Shown piece by piece: positions 27,890 through 36,490 of a DNA stretch of 64,000 nucleotides. The DNA comes from Nonlabens sp. Ci31 (GTDB lineage: Bacteria > Bacteroidota > Bacteroidia > Flavobacteriales > Flavobacteriaceae), in NCBI RefSeq assembly GCF_012974865.1, contig NZ_CP043633.1:806001-870000 (forward strand). The letters are read 5' to 3'. Under the pieces are notes generated by a model. It saw only the letters and a program-made list of their open reading frames with translations. It made no database searches and was not told the DNA's origin. How positions within the stretch are numbered: the stretch's first letter is position 1; each line of letters opens with the position of its first letter. The position numbers were made by a program, and so were the translations under genes.

Positions 27890-28909
27890 ATGCTGGACAA
27901 AGTAAAAGAACAAATTGAGAAAGTGCAAGCCTTCAAAGGCGATTCTAAAGAGGCAATTGAGGCTTTCAGAATACAATATTTAGGTAAAAAAGGTTTGTTA
28001 AAGGACTTTTTTGACGCCTTTAAGGAAGTGCCTAATGAGCAAAAGAAAGCCTTCGGTCTGGCCATCAATGAGCTTAAGGAACTTACTAAAGAAAAAGTAA
28101 GCACTCTTAAAGAGAATATAGAATCTCAACAAGAAGAAGCTGGAATTTATGGCGACCTTACTCGTACGGGTTATCCTATGGAAATAGGTGCTAGACACCC
28201 CATTTCTATTGTAAAAAACCAAATTATAGATGTATTCTCCCGTATAGGTTTTAACGTCAGTGAAGGTCCAGAAATCGAAGACGACTGGCATAACTTTACC
28301 GCTCTCAACTTGCCAGCGCACCATCCAGCACGAGATATGCAAGACACTTTCTTTATACAGACAAATCCAGACGTGCTTTTAAGAACCCATACGTCCAGCG
28401 TACAAGTGCGTTATATGGAAGATAACAAACCGCCTATCAGAACTATTTCTCCGGGTCGTGTTTTTCGTAATGAGGCGATAAGTGCCCGTGCACATTGTAT
28501 TTTTCATCAAGTAGAAGGTCTATACATTGATAAGGATGTGAGTTTTGCTGACATGAAACAGACTTTGTTGTATTTCACTCAAGAGATGTTTGGTAAATCT
28601 AAAATACGCTTGCGACCTTCTTATTTCCCTTTTACAGAACCTAGTGCAGAGATTGATATTTATTGGGGTCTGGAGACAGAAACTGACTATAGAATTACTA
28701 AAGGAACTGGCTGGCTCGAAATAGGTGGCTGCGGCATGGTGGATCCTGCCGTACTGACTAATTGCGGTATAGACCCTGAAGAATACAGTGGTTTTGCATT
28801 TGGTATGGGTGTGGAACGTATCGCTATGTTGTTATATCAAATAGGCGACATTCGTATGTTTTTTGAAAATGATGTGCGCTTTTTGAAGCAGTTCTCTAAC
28901 ACACTATAG
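27890..28909 (+). CDS. pheS: Phenylalanyl-tRNA synthetase alpha subunit
   Basis: A 339-residue class II aminoacyl-tRNA synthetase subunit. It has an N-terminal coiled coil (about 1-85), motif 1 region HPISIVKNQIIDVFSRIGFNVSEGPEIEDDWHNF, motif 2 GRVFRNEAISARAHCIFHQVEGLYID and motif 3 GFAFGMGVERIAMLLY, plus the phenylalanine-site segment FPFTEPSAEIDIYW. It is full length. The beta subunit gene pheT is not adjacent or within the window, which is common in this class. The two short conserved genes downstream may be transcribed with it. Confidence 0.97.
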   Translation: MLDKVKEQIEKVQAFKGDSKEAIEAFRIQYLGKKGLLKDFFDAFKEVPNEQKKAFGLAINELKELTKEKVSTLKENIESQQEEAGIYGDLTRTGYPMEIGARHPISIVKNQIIDVFSRIGFNVSEGPEIEDDWHNFTALNLPAHHPARDMQDTFFIQTNPDVLLRTHTSSVQVRYMEDNKPPIRTISPGRVFRNEAISARAHCIFHQVEGLYIDKDVSFADMKQTLLYFTQEMFGKSKIRLRPSYFPFTEPSAEIDIYWGLETETDYRITKGTGWLEIGGCGMVDPAVLTNCGIDPEEYSGFAFGMGVERIAMLLYQIGDIRMFFENDVRFLKQFSNTL

Positions 28910-29020
28910 CTTTTTCTATTTAGCATCAAAATGCCGCATCTAAATTAGTTTTTTCTGACTTGTACGAGTTAAAAAAGGACTCTTTTAAATTTCACGGCCT
29001 TTTAAAATTAAATCCATAAG

Positions 29021-29440
29021 ATGATTTCTAAACTCCTATTTGTTTACAATGCCAACTCAGGAAGGCTGAGTAGTCTTCTAGATAGTGCTCATAAAATCAT
29101 AAGTCCTGGCACCTCTGAATGTCAACTATGTAATCTTACTTTTGGTGTATTTAAAGAAAATGAATTATGGGCACGCTTTCGCGAAAGCCTAACAACTACC
29201 CACCCAGATCTAAAATTAGAATTCCTACATAGAGATGAGTTTGAAAAACAATACTGGTCCAAGTGGTTGCCTAAATACAGTTATCCCATCTTATTGAGCG
29301 TGAGAGATGAGGTACAGGATTACAATGATGGTTTTGGTACTAATTCTGGTATGGATATATTTTTAAGCGCTGAAGAAATGAGTCTGATTACAGAAACAGA
29401 CGCGCTCATTAAAACAATTCAAGAAAGATTGAAAGCATGA
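29021..29440 (+). CDS. Conserved hypothetical cytosolic protein
   Basis: A 139-residue protein (KLLFVYNANSGRLSSLLDSAHKIISPGTSECQLCNLTFG...) with a CxxC pair at about 36-39 and no signal peptide. Similar proteins occur in flavobacteria next to small conserved genes and are sometimes labelled GTPase, but no P-loop is present, so I do not use that name. It overlaps the next gene by four bases (ATGA), so the two form an operon. The dispersed palindrome encodes RFRES at about residue 54. Confidence 0.72.
   Translation: MISKLLFVYNANSGRLSSLLDSAHKIISPGTSECQLCNLTFGVFKENELWARFRESLTTTHPDLKLEFLHRDEFEKQYWSKWLPKYSYPILLSVRDEVQDYNDGFGTNSGMDIFLSAEEMSLITETDALIKTIQERLKA
29174..29188. repeat. Dispersed palindrome, copy 5 (core GCTTTCGCGAAAGC)
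   Basis: The 14-bp core is perfect. The outermost G of the 16-mer is replaced by C. RFRES phase. Confidence 0.85.
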
Positions 29441-29835
29441 AAAAAGACATCATTATACCCGTAGTAAAAGACGTTTATATTGCTATCGTTAAGGAATGGA
29501 ATAAAGATTTCACTTCCCATGATTGGTTCGTGTACCTAATTAATGACAGTCTTGACCCACTAGAATCGGTAATGATTATGAGTAGAGGCAAACATAAAGA
29601 TGGTCGCAAAACCTCTACATTTAGACATGCTTTTAAATTAATAGATGCAAAAACAGCTATGAAAGTAGAACTGATCATGGAAGAGGTATTTGCTTTTGAA
29701 AACGAATTTGTCCTTACCTATTTTATAGGATCTACCTTATACGACCAGGTATATACCGCTGCTCCATTTAGCATTTCTGAAGAGGCATTTAAAAAATTAC
29801 CCGTAATGGACCAGGATGGTATTTTATTGAAATAA
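29437..29835 (+). CDS. Conserved hypothetical protein following the CxxC protein
   Basis: A 132-residue soluble protein (KDIIIPVVKDVYIAIVKEWNKDFTSHDWFVYLINDS...), mixed alpha/beta, without Cys motifs or signal peptide. Its ATG overlaps the stop of the preceding gene (ATGA), indicating translational coupling. Flavobacterial homologues sometimes carry a misleading phenylalanyl-tRNA synthetase label, probably inherited from proximity to pheS. Nothing in this protein resembles a synthetase. Function unknown. Confidence 0.72.
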   Translation: MKKDIIIPVVKDVYIAIVKEWNKDFTSHDWFVYLINDSLDPLESVMIMSRGKHKDGRKTSTFRHAFKLIDAKTAMKVELIMEEVFAFENEFVLTYFIGSTLYDQVYTAAPFSISEEAFKKLPVMDQDGILLK

Positions 29836-30093
29836 TACTGTTCTCAACTCCTTATTCTTTTGTTCTCCCTCAGTTTCAAATAGCTTTTTCTACTTCTGTT
29901 GATTTAGAGTTTTTTCCTGCTTTAAACTGGCGTTACGGCAATTTTTAAAAGAGCAATTTATCGTATTATTCACAATTTTTCATAAAAAAAGGTCTTTCTC
30001 GTTAATACGAAGTTAAAAGCAGTTAGTTATATGAAGGTCTGTATACTAAGTCGCCACAAGTAAATTACTAACTAATTAACAGAATTTCAAATT

Positions 30094-30618
30094 ATGAAAA
30101 AATTAAACTTTATGAGCTTTGCTCTAGTTGCAATGGTTTTCTTAACAGGATCTCTTGCAAATGCACAAACAACTAACATTGTAGAAGCTGCCGCAGCCTC
30201 TGAAGATCACACAACTCTAGTTGCTGCTGTAAAAGCTGCAGATTTAGTAGGTGTTTTAACCGGAGAAGGACCGTTTACTGTATTTGCTCCTACTAATGCC
30301 GCTTTTGATGCATTACCAGAAGGAACTGTACCAACATTGTTGAAACCTGAAAATAAAGCAGCTCTTACAGGAGTACTTACTTATCATGTCATCGCTGGAA
30401 AATTTAATGCTAAAGATGTTATAGGACTTATCAATAAAAACGATGGAAAAGCAACCGTAGCTACTGTAGCAGGAGCAGAACTTACCTTGTCTTTAAAAGA
30501 CGGAAAAGTGATGGTAACTGATGCAAATGGAAACAGCGCAACAGTAATTGCAGCAGACTTAAACCAAACTAATGGCGTGATTCACGTTATAGATACTGTA
30601 TTACTTCCTAAAATGTAA
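30094..30618 (+). CDS. Secreted fasciclin-domain protein 1
   Basis: A 174-residue exported protein with a signal peptide (to about residue 24, LANAQ). A single fasciclin (FAS1) domain fills the rest: FTVFAPTNAAFDALPEGTV is the H1 signature and GVIHVIDTVLLPKM the H2 signature, with YHVIAG in between. FAS1 domains mediate weak protein or glycan contacts. Residues 40-174 are nearly identical to the second copy at 31087, so this is a recent duplication or gene conversion. It has its own terminator, and the 468-base gap to the paralogue holds separate promoter space. Confidence 0.93.
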   Translation: MKKLNFMSFALVAMVFLTGSLANAQTTNIVEAAAASEDHTTLVAAVKAADLVGVLTGEGPFTVFAPTNAAFDALPEGTVPTLLKPENKAALTGVLTYHVIAGKFNAKDVIGLINKNDGKATVATVAGAELTLSLKDGKVMVTDANGNSATVIAADLNQTNGVIHVIDTVLLPKM

Positions 30619-30641
30619 ATCCCTAATTACATTTTATGAAA

Positions 30642-30676
30642 AAAACCCCAAGCTTAGCTTGGGGTTTTGTTTTTTA
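30642..30676 (+). terminator. Rho-independent terminator after fasciclin gene 1
   Basis: A 12-bp perfect stem around CCCCAAGC (30642-30653 with 30657-30668, 3-base loop) then TTTTTT. It shares stem sequence with the terminator of the paralogue, so the duplication included the 3' flank. Confidence 0.88.
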
Positions 30677-31086
30677 ATTCTGTCCCGTCCTAAAATAGAC
30701 TTCCCAAAAATGGAAAGATACGAATAGAAAATTTTTATTTTTATCTGGCTTTAACCATTTAAAGATACCTGCGCCTAATGATACATTTAGTATTTAAGCC
30801 CTCCTGTCCAACTCACCTCTTCATAGCATCGCAGTCTGTTATTTGTCCAAATTCAGTTCCTTTTATAATGACATCAACGCCTATAAAATAGTTTTTTTCT
30901 GATTTATCCATAAACCTTTGCTGGCAATCCTATACACTGCAGCGTCTAAACGCCTAAAATTATACTTTTTCACGCACCTCTTAAAAAACCTTCATTTTGG
31001 TTAAAAGTAAGTTAAAGCACTTGAGTTGAAAAACCGTTGTTGCGCTAATCTAGTATATGCTCTATATAACTAAAATTAAATAAATT
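30677..31086. other. Intergenic region between fasciclin paralogues
   Basis: About 410 AT-rich bases with no supported ORF. The promoter of the second fasciclin gene must lie here, but no exact TAnnTTTG box was found. Confidence 0.5.
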
Positions 31087-31671
31087 ATGAAAAAGTCAAG
31101 AGTTTTAAGTTTAGCGCTTCTAGCCGTTGCACTATTTGTAGGTCATTCATCTTTTGCACAGAATGACAAAATGATGAAAAAAGAGAAAACAGTAATGGTA
31201 GGTGGATCAGAAATGTATCCTTCAAAAAACATTATTGAAAATGCTGCTCATTCAAAAGATCACACTACACTAGTTGCCGCAGTAAAAGCTGCAGATTTAG
31301 TGAAAGTTCTATCTGGAGAAGGACCATTTACTGTGTTTGCTCCTACCAATGGAGCTTTTGATAAGCTACCAGAAGGAACGGTACCAACTTTATTAAAACC
31401 AGAAAACAAGGCAGCTCTTACAGGAGTACTTACTTATCATGTCATCGCTGGAAAATTTAATGCAACAGACGTCATCGAACTTATCAGAAAGAACGATGGT
31501 AAAGCAACAGTAAAAACAGTAGCTGGGTCAGAAATTACGTTATCCTTGCAAGACGGAAAAGTAATCATCACCGATGCAAATGGCGGAATGGCAACTGTAA
31601 CTATTGCAGATGTAAATCAATCTAATGGCGTTATTCACGTCATTGATATGGTACTACTTCCAAAAATGTAA
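31087..31671 (+). CDS. Secreted fasciclin-domain protein 2
   Basis: A 194-residue paralogue of the preceding fasciclin protein. The signal peptide (to about 24, SFAQ) is followed by a 25-residue Lys/Met-rich linker (NDKMMKKEKTVMVGGSEMYP) absent from copy 1. The same FAS1 domain then follows, with FTVFAPTNGAFDKLPEGTV, LTYHVIAGKFNATDVI and VIHVIDMVLLPKM. Most differences from copy 1 lie in the linker and in surface charges (KVL, ELIRKND). The extra linker may extend the domain from the surface; this is inference. Confidence 0.93.
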   Translation: MKKSRVLSLALLAVALFVGHSSFAQNDKMMKKEKTVMVGGSEMYPSKNIIENAAHSKDHTTLVAAVKAADLVKVLSGEGPFTVFAPTNGAFDKLPEGTVPTLLKPENKAALTGVLTYHVIAGKFNATDVIELIRKNDGKATVKTVAGSEITLSLQDGKVIITDANGGMATVTIADVNQSNGVIHVIDMVLLPKM

Positions 31672-31698
31672 AATCCTATTTTACATGTTAAGAATGAG

Positions 31699-31733
31699 AA
31701 ACCCCAAGCAATAGCTTGGGGTTTTGTTTTTTT
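31699..31733 (+). terminator. Terminator shared by fasciclin gene 2 and the convergent dioxygenase gene
   Basis: An 11-bp perfect stem (31699-31709 with 31714-31724, 4-base loop) followed by TTTTTTT on the plus strand. Confidence 0.87.
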
Positions 31734-31743
31734 AATGAATTTA

Positions 31744-32277
31744 TTACTCCGTAAACCTTTTATCGGTTTCCATAACGGTGCCACACTGATCGCAGGTTCT
31801 CATTTCTTCAGAACTGTAATATTCTTTGAATCTCGGTAAAAAGTCTTTTTCTATATCTTCTAAAACAAAAAAGGTCTCGTGAAGCTTGTGATTACAGTTG
31901 TCGCAATACCATAACAAACCATCCATAGCTCCAATGTCTAGACGTTTGCGCTCTATAACAAGACCAATAGAGTTTTCATGTCTTACTGGAGAATGTGGCA
32001 CCTTAGAAGGATGTAAATACATGTCTCCGGGACCTAATTTCATCGTTCGCTTTTTTCCGTCTTCTTGAATGTGTACTTCGATTTCTCCTTCTAATTGATA
32101 AAACAGCTCTTCTGTTTCATTGTAATGATAATCTTTACGCGCGTTAGGACCAGCTACAATCATGACGATGTAGTCCCCAGCATCTTTATATAGGTTTTTA
32201 TTCCCTACAGGCGGCTTTAAAAGATCTCGGTTTTCTTCAATCCATTTATTGAGATTGAAAGGTGCTTGAATAGGCAT
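31744..32277 (-). CDS. nbaC: 3-hydroxyanthranilate 3,4-dioxygenase
   Basis: A 177-residue cupin dioxygenase that opens the ring of 3-hydroxyanthranilate, the step before quinolinate in the kynurenine route to NAD. Iron ligands are seen in DYHYNETEELFYQ (His, Glu) and HPSKVPHSPVRH (His). The C-terminal rubredoxin-like site has two CxxC pairs (YCDNCNH near 129 and TCDQCGT near 164), as in the bacterial and fungal form. Length is normal. No other kyn genes are in the window. It is convergent with a fasciclin gene and monocistronic. Confidence 0.95.
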   Translation of the reverse strand: MPIQAPFNLNKWIEENRDLLKPPVGNKNLYKDAGDYIVMIVAGPNARKDYHYNETEELFYQLEGEIEVHIQEDGKKRTMKLGPGDMYLHPSKVPHSPVRHENSIGLVIERKRLDIGAMDGLLWYCDNCNHKLHETFFVLEDIEKDFLPRFKEYYSSEEMRTCDQCGTVMETDKRFTE

Positions 32278-32384
32278 TTGTATAGCTTTTTAGAAATTTA
32301 AAGGTAAGGCATTGTTCTGGGAAATATCAAAAGTTCTTGACACCTGTTAGCGCAGCAGCTTAAAGCTTTTATGATGAACCATTA

Positions 32385-33338
32385 CTATTTTAGAGACTGC
32401 TTGATCTCAGCCATCAATGCTGCTCCTCCCTGAGATAGAATTTTTTGTGATTGCGCTTTCGCGAAAGCGAGACATTCTTCCATCTCTACATTATCAAACC
32501 ATGGCATGGAATCATTCACATCTAAACGTTGTTTTCCATCCAGACTCATCAAGGTTCCCTTAAAAGATAACTGACCATTCTTTACTATCGCAATGGCACC
32601 TATAGGGGCTGTACAACCACCTTCTAGGTCGCGAAGAAATGCACGTTCCATATCTACACAAATCGCTGTTTGCTGATCGTTTAAAGCCGAAACAGCTTGA
32701 AGCACTTCTTCATTTACTTTCATCACCGCAATCATCATGGCGCCTTGAGCAGGTGCAGAAATAAAACTGTCGAGATCTGTATATTCAAAACCGTAATTGC
32801 CACGCAATTTAGACAGCAAACCTATGCGATCTAATCCAGCTTTTGCAAAAATAGCTGCACTCCAGTCTTTGTTGGTATGTAGTTTTGCCAATCTTGTGTT
32901 TACATTACCTCGTAGATCCACCACTTGGTGATGACTATACATATTCAACCATTGCGACTTACGTCGTAGACTTCCAGTAGCAATAGTCATTTCTTTATCA
33001 GGATGAAAGCCTTTTTTGTACACTAAAATATCTTTAAAAGAAGCGCGCTCCATTACTGCAGCCTGCACCATTCCTTTAGGCAACTGCGTAGGAACATCTT
33101 TAAGACTATGAACTGCGATATCAATTTCTCCTTTGATCAAAGCCACATCTAGTGTTTTGGTAAAAATACCAGTGATACCCATTTCGTATAGTGGCTCTGT
33201 AAGATTGAGATCACCTTGAGATTTTACAGGATGCAGCACTGTTTGATGTCCTAATGCCTCCAACTGAGACTGCACTGTTTTTGCTTGCCACATCGCTAGC
33301 TCACTATCTCTGGTTCCTATTTTTATAATTCTAGACAT
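32385..33338 (-). CDS. hemC: Hydroxymethylbilane synthase
   Basis: A 317-residue enzyme that joins four porphobilinogen units in haem synthesis. It opens SRIIKIGTRDSELAMWQAK, has the Arg-rich active site (TGSLRRKSQWL, DLRGNVNTRLAKL) and the dipyrromethane-carrying Cys in DLEGGCTAPIGAIA (about residue 236). The start at 33338 gives the family N-terminus; the in-frame ATG at 33386 is inside the preceding gene. Stop-to-start spacing from the upstream membrane gene is 7 bases. The dispersed palindrome encodes AFAKA close to the C-terminus, in the least conserved part. Confidence 0.95.
   Translation of the reverse strand: MSRIIKIGTRDSELAMWQAKTVQSQLEALGHQTVLHPVKSQGDLNLTEPLYEMGITGIFTKTLDVALIKGEIDIAVHSLKDVPTQLPKGMVQAAVMERASFKDILVYKKGFHPDKEMTIATGSLRRKSQWLNMYSHHQVVDLRGNVNTRLAKLHTNKDWSAAIFAKAGLDRIGLLSKLRGNYGFEYTDLDSFISAPAQGAMMIAVMKVNEEVLQAVSALNDQQTAICVDMERAFLRDLEGGCTAPIGAIAIVKNGQLSFKGTLMSLDGKQRLDVNDSMPWFDNVEMEECLAFAKAQSQKILSQGGAALMAEIKQSLK
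32454..32469. repeat. Dispersed palindrome CGCTTTCGCGAAAGCG, copy 6
   Basis: Perfect copy inside hemC, AFAKA phase. Confidence 0.9.
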
Positions 33339-33345
33339 AAATTTA

Positions 33346-33915
33346 CTACTGTTTAAAAATGTGGTTTTTAATGATTCTCTTATCATTATACCGTCTTATC
33401 CAAGTTCCAGTAAGAACAAAGATAACGGCAAGTAATAGGCACTGAGCTATAGTTAGCAGGTAAAAACTTGAAATAAAGCTTATCTCAGAAGAATAATTTG
33501 CTGGCAAATAATCTCTGTGTAAGGAGGATATCATAATAGTATATCGTTCCATCCAAAAACCACAACAAGACAAAAGACTTACTAAAAATAAAACCCAAGC
33601 TTTATGACCCAACTTAGGAATGAACAATACTAGAGGCAATACCATACTACAAAATAACACCGCTACATACATGGAAGCATAAGGCCCAATAGGTCTTTCA
33701 AAATTAAGTAGTGCTTCCCCCTGTAAAAATCGGACTAAGGTGATCGTCCAAATAAGCAATACATGGGTAAGGAGAAAGCACCTCATCACTTTCAAGGCTA
33801 TCCTTCCTGACAACTGTGGCACTAATGATAAGAAGTAAATGAATACTATTATTATAAATCCTAGTCTTACAAAATTAGCATTTAAAAATTCTTGGATTTG
33901 AAGAAGTATGGACAT
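33346..33915 (-). CDS. Short membrane protein resembling the C-terminal half of NrfD/PsrC family proteins
   Basis: A 189-residue protein with about five membrane spans. The stretch CGFWMERYTIMISSLHRDYLP resembles the ERY/F...LHRDYLP region of NrfD/PsrC/ActC quinol-oxidising subunits, which normally have eight to ten spans and about 400 residues. This one would be only half of that, yet it has its own start and a 20-base gap after hemA. Its position between hemA and hemC is unusual, and a role in haem or quinone chemistry is speculative. It could instead be an unrelated membrane protein with a chance motif. Confidence 0.6.
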   Translation of the reverse strand: MSILLQIQEFLNANFVRLGFIIIVFIYFLSLVPQLSGRIALKVMRCFLLTHVLLIWTITLVRFLQGEALLNFERPIGPYASMYVAVLFCSMVLPLVLFIPKLGHKAWVLFLVSLLSCCGFWMERYTIMISSLHRDYLPANYSSEISFISSFYLLTIAQCLLLAVIFVLTGTWIRRYNDKRIIKNHIFKQ

Positions 33916-33934
33916 TGCAAAAGCTTTGCGATAA

Positions 33935-35188
33935 TCATGAAATTACCTGTTCCAGCTTGAAAATCTTGTTCAATAAATCAATAGCCTCTTCGGTACTTTC
34001 TTCTTCATCGCGCAGGTGATTTGCAAAATGACCGGCAATTTTTTGTATGATTCGGTCAGCAATAAAGTCTGCTTGCTCTTGATTAAAATCGATAATTTTA
34101 GTTCGGTGACTTTTAATCTCTGCCGCTTTGAGCGTAGAGAGCTTGGTCTTTAAAGCATTCATAGTAGGAGCAAAACGTCGTGATTCCTGCCAAAGCTTGA
34201 ATTCTGCGTGAATTTCAGAGATAATGGCATTTGCTTCTGGAATAAAATTCTCCCTATTTTCCAGTGTGCGATTAGTTACTTTAGAGAGTTCGTCTAGATG
34301 CACGAGAGTGACATTAGCGAGTTCCCTTACGTCTTCTTTTACATTCTTCGGAATAGAGAGATCAAGAATTAATAAAGGTTTATTCGTGCAGATCAAATCT
34401 TTGGAAACAGTAGGGTTCTGCGCTCCAGTAGCAACAATAAGGATATCACTTTGGGCTATTTGTTCTTCTAATTGTGCGTAATCTTTTACAACGAGGTCAA
34501 ATTTACCAGCAATAAGCTCTGCTTTATTCTTGGTACGGTTGATCAACGTAATTTCTTTATTATCCGTATGCTTGATGAGATTTTCACAAGTATTGCGGCC
34601 TATTTTACCAGTACCAAACAAGGTGATGCGCTGACTCGAATTTCTTTCAAAATTTTCTAAGATATATTGCACACTAGCAAAACTCACTGAGGTTGCTCCA
34701 CTGCTTAAATCAGTCTCCGTTTTGATACGTTTGCTGGCTTGAATCACTGCATTAATCAATCGCTCCATATACGGATTGATCAGTTGCTGGGCTTTTGATT
34801 TCCTAAAAGCCAATTTCAACTGGCCAATAATTTCAAAATCTCCTAAGATCTGACTATCCAATCCAGTACCAACATTAAAAAGATGATCGTTTGCTTTTTC
34901 ATTTTTATGAACATAAGCGACCTTTTCAAATTCCTCAACCGTTCCATTAGAATGCTCACACAACAATTTAATCAACTGAAATGGATGCTGGGCAAATCCG
35001 TACAACTCTGTACGGTTGCAAGTAGAGATCACAGCAAGCGATGGAATCCCTTCTGCTTTGGCTTGTACCAACAAATTATCTATCGCTTCTGCGCTTAAAG
35101 AGAACGCACCGCGCATCTCAGCATCTGCCTTACGGTAACTGATTCCTATTGCGTAAAATGTATGATAAATTGCTGCTGCCGCGGCCAT
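33935..35188 (-). CDS. hemA: Glutamyl-tRNA reductase
   Basis: A 417-residue enzyme that makes glutamate-1-semialdehyde, the committed step of C5-pathway haem synthesis. The catalytic Cys lies in VISTCNRTELYGF (about residue 57). The NADPH-binding Rossmann segment is ITLFGTGKIGRNTCENL (about 188), followed by the dimerisation helices. The opening MAAAAAIYHTFYAIGISYRKA has a short Ala run before the family start. It heads the hemA - membrane protein - hemC operon and is divergent from an AraC regulator. Confidence 0.95.
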   Translation of the reverse strand: MAAAAAIYHTFYAIGISYRKADAEMRGAFSLSAEAIDNLLVQAKAEGIPSLAVISTCNRTELYGFAQHPFQLIKLLCEHSNGTVEEFEKVAYVHKNEKANDHLFNVGTGLDSQILGDFEIIGQLKLAFRKSKAQQLINPYMERLINAVIQASKRIKTETDLSSGATSVSFASVQYILENFERNSSQRITLFGTGKIGRNTCENLIKHTDNKEITLINRTKNKAELIAGKFDLVVKDYAQLEEQIAQSDILIVATGAQNPTVSKDLICTNKPLLILDLSIPKNVKEDVRELANVTLVHLDELSKVTNRTLENRENFIPEANAIISEIHAEFKLWQESRRFAPTMNALKTKLSTLKAAEIKSHRTKIIDFNQEQADFIADRIIQKIAGHFANHLRDEEESTEEAIDLLNKIFKLEQVIS

Positions 35189-35211
35189 AAATTACTTTTA
35201 GTAGTAGTCGA

Positions 35212-35219
35212 CAAAATTA
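35212..35219 (-). promoter_or_regulatory. Candidate -7 box (TAATTTTG) for hemA
   Basis: Exact TAnnTTTG on the minus strand, 24 bases before the start. It lies within an imperfect inverted repeat (GTCGAC and TAGTCGAG, 35207-35225). Confidence 0.45.
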
Positions 35220-35274
35220 GTCGAGCTTTTAGTATAAAAATAACGCTATAGGTTCCTTTTTCGTCGCTATGAGT

Positions 35275-35282
35275 TACATTTG
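35275..35282 (+). promoter_or_regulatory. Candidate -7 box (TACATTTG) for the AraC-type gene
   Basis: Exact TAnnTTTG, about 98 bases before the ATG, back-to-back with the hemA box. A degraded copy of the dispersed palindrome (CGCTTTTACGAAAGC) lies in the leader near 35324. Confidence 0.4.
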
Positions 35283-35379
35283 CATTATTAAACTGTATGA
35301 TAGCCTATTGGTGGTGTATGACTCGCTTTTACGAAAGCAAAATAACCGCTATTTAGAGTCGTTTTAAATAAGAATACGC

Positions 35380-36255
35380 ATGGAAAATATCGCTAAAGGT
35401 GCCGCTGAAATCACAATTATAGAAGATGGGTTTCACATCATTAGATTAAAAAATGACAGTGATGAAAAAGCTTCCTTTTTACATCATGTAGACAGTAGTT
35501 TTTTACAATTTCACTATTGTCTTAAAGGAAATATACAACTTGCTTTTAATGAAGGTAGCTACCAACTGGATTTAAAGGAGCAAAACTCGTATTTACTATA
35601 CAATCCTTCAAGAGATTTACCTATGAATCTGAATATCGGTCCACAAACTTGGTTTATTTCTGTTCTAATTTCTATTAAGAAATTTCACTCTCTTTTTTCT
35701 CCAGACGCACAGCATGTTAGCTTTCTAAGTCCTGAGAATAAGGATAAAAAATACTATGTCGACGGTAAAATATCACCTTCCATGGCGGTAGCATTGCACC
35801 AACTCATGAATTACAACCTCAACGATACCATCAAGCAATTGTACTTTAAAGGAAAGTCTTATGAATTGCTCTCCCTCTATTTTAATACCGAGGAAGAAGC
35901 AAATATAGATGCCTGCCCATTTCTAGCCGACGAAGAAAACATGCGCAAGATCAAACGAGCTAAAGAAATTATCATCGAGCGCATGACGGACCCACCTTCA
36001 CTCAACGACCTCTCGAGAGAAATAGGTTTATCACTTAAAAAACTCAAAGAGGGTTTTAAAGAAGTGTATGGTGACACTGTTTATGGTTTTGCTTTAGATC
36101 ATAAAATGGATTATGCGCGCCAGTTGCTCGACGGCGGCCAGCACAATGTCAACGAGGTAGGTTTAAAAGTAGGCTACAGCACTGGAAGTCATTTTATAAG
36201 TGCCTTTAAAAAGAAATATGGAACAACTCCTAAAAAGTATATTTCTGGGAAGTAG
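35380..36255 (+). CDS. AraC-family transcriptional regulator
   Basis: A 291-residue regulator. Residues about 1-170 form a cupin-like sensing domain of unknown ligand. The C-terminal 100 residues are the AraC double helix-turn-helix: IERMTDPPSLNDLSREIGLSLKKLKEGFKEVYG and VNEVGLKVGYSTGSHFISAFKKKYGTTPKKY. It is divergent from hemA with promoters in a shared 191-base gap, so control of haem synthesis, for example by iron or haem, is the obvious guess but unproven. The stop is followed by a GAATTA hexamer repeat. Confidence 0.92.
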   Translation: MENIAKGAAEITIIEDGFHIIRLKNDSDEKASFLHHVDSSFLQFHYCLKGNIQLAFNEGSYQLDLKEQNSYLLYNPSRDLPMNLNIGPQTWFISVLISIKKFHSLFSPDAQHVSFLSPENKDKKYYVDGKISPSMAVALHQLMNYNLNDTIKQLYFKGKSYELLSLYFNTEEEANIDACPFLADEENMRKIKRAKEIIIERMTDPPSLNDLSREIGLSLKKLKEGFKEVYGDTVYGFALDHKMDYARQLLDGGQHNVNEVGLKVGYSTGSHFISAFKKKYGTTPKKYISGK

Positions 36256-36260
36256 GTATG

Positions 36261-36305
36261 AATTTGAACTTGAATTAGAATTAGAATTAGAATTAGAATT
36301 AGAAA
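36261..36305 (+). repeat. Hexanucleotide microsatellite (GAAYTN units) after the AraC stop codon
   Basis: About seven consecutive 6-base units, GAATTT, GAACTT, GAATTA (x5), start six bases after the stop. Confidence 0.8.
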
Positions 36306-36372
36306 AATAAAATTCTCAAATGATCTTAGGTTTAAGATCTCTCCATTATCAGAACTATTACATATATCTTAT

Positions 36373-36405
36373 GTTTTTGCACCCTTTAGGATTGGGAACG
36401 AAAAC
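36373..36405. repeat. Intergenic hairpin repeat GTTTTTG...CGAAAAC, copy B
   Basis: Nearly identical to 14041-14074, with a one-base deletion and two substitutions. Confidence 0.65.
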
Positions 36406-36413
36406 CAATTCAA

Positions 36414-36458
36414 CAAAAAAACCGCCTGCAAGCTAAGACGCTCCACAGACGGTTTCCA
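36414..36458 (-). terminator. Terminator-like hairpin for the decayed lipoprotein gene
   Basis: ACCGCCTG and CAGACGGT arms around a long loop, followed on the minus strand by a run of T. It lies 33 bases past the last stop of the pseudogene at 36491-37385. Confidence 0.65.
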
Positions 36459-36490
36459 ACCAACCAAATTCTTGTGCGGTATCAACCGCA

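Noticed and set aside
29437..29835. Possible second phenylalanyl-tRNA synthetase subunit
   Set aside because: The protein has no synthetase motif; the idea rests only on being near pheS.
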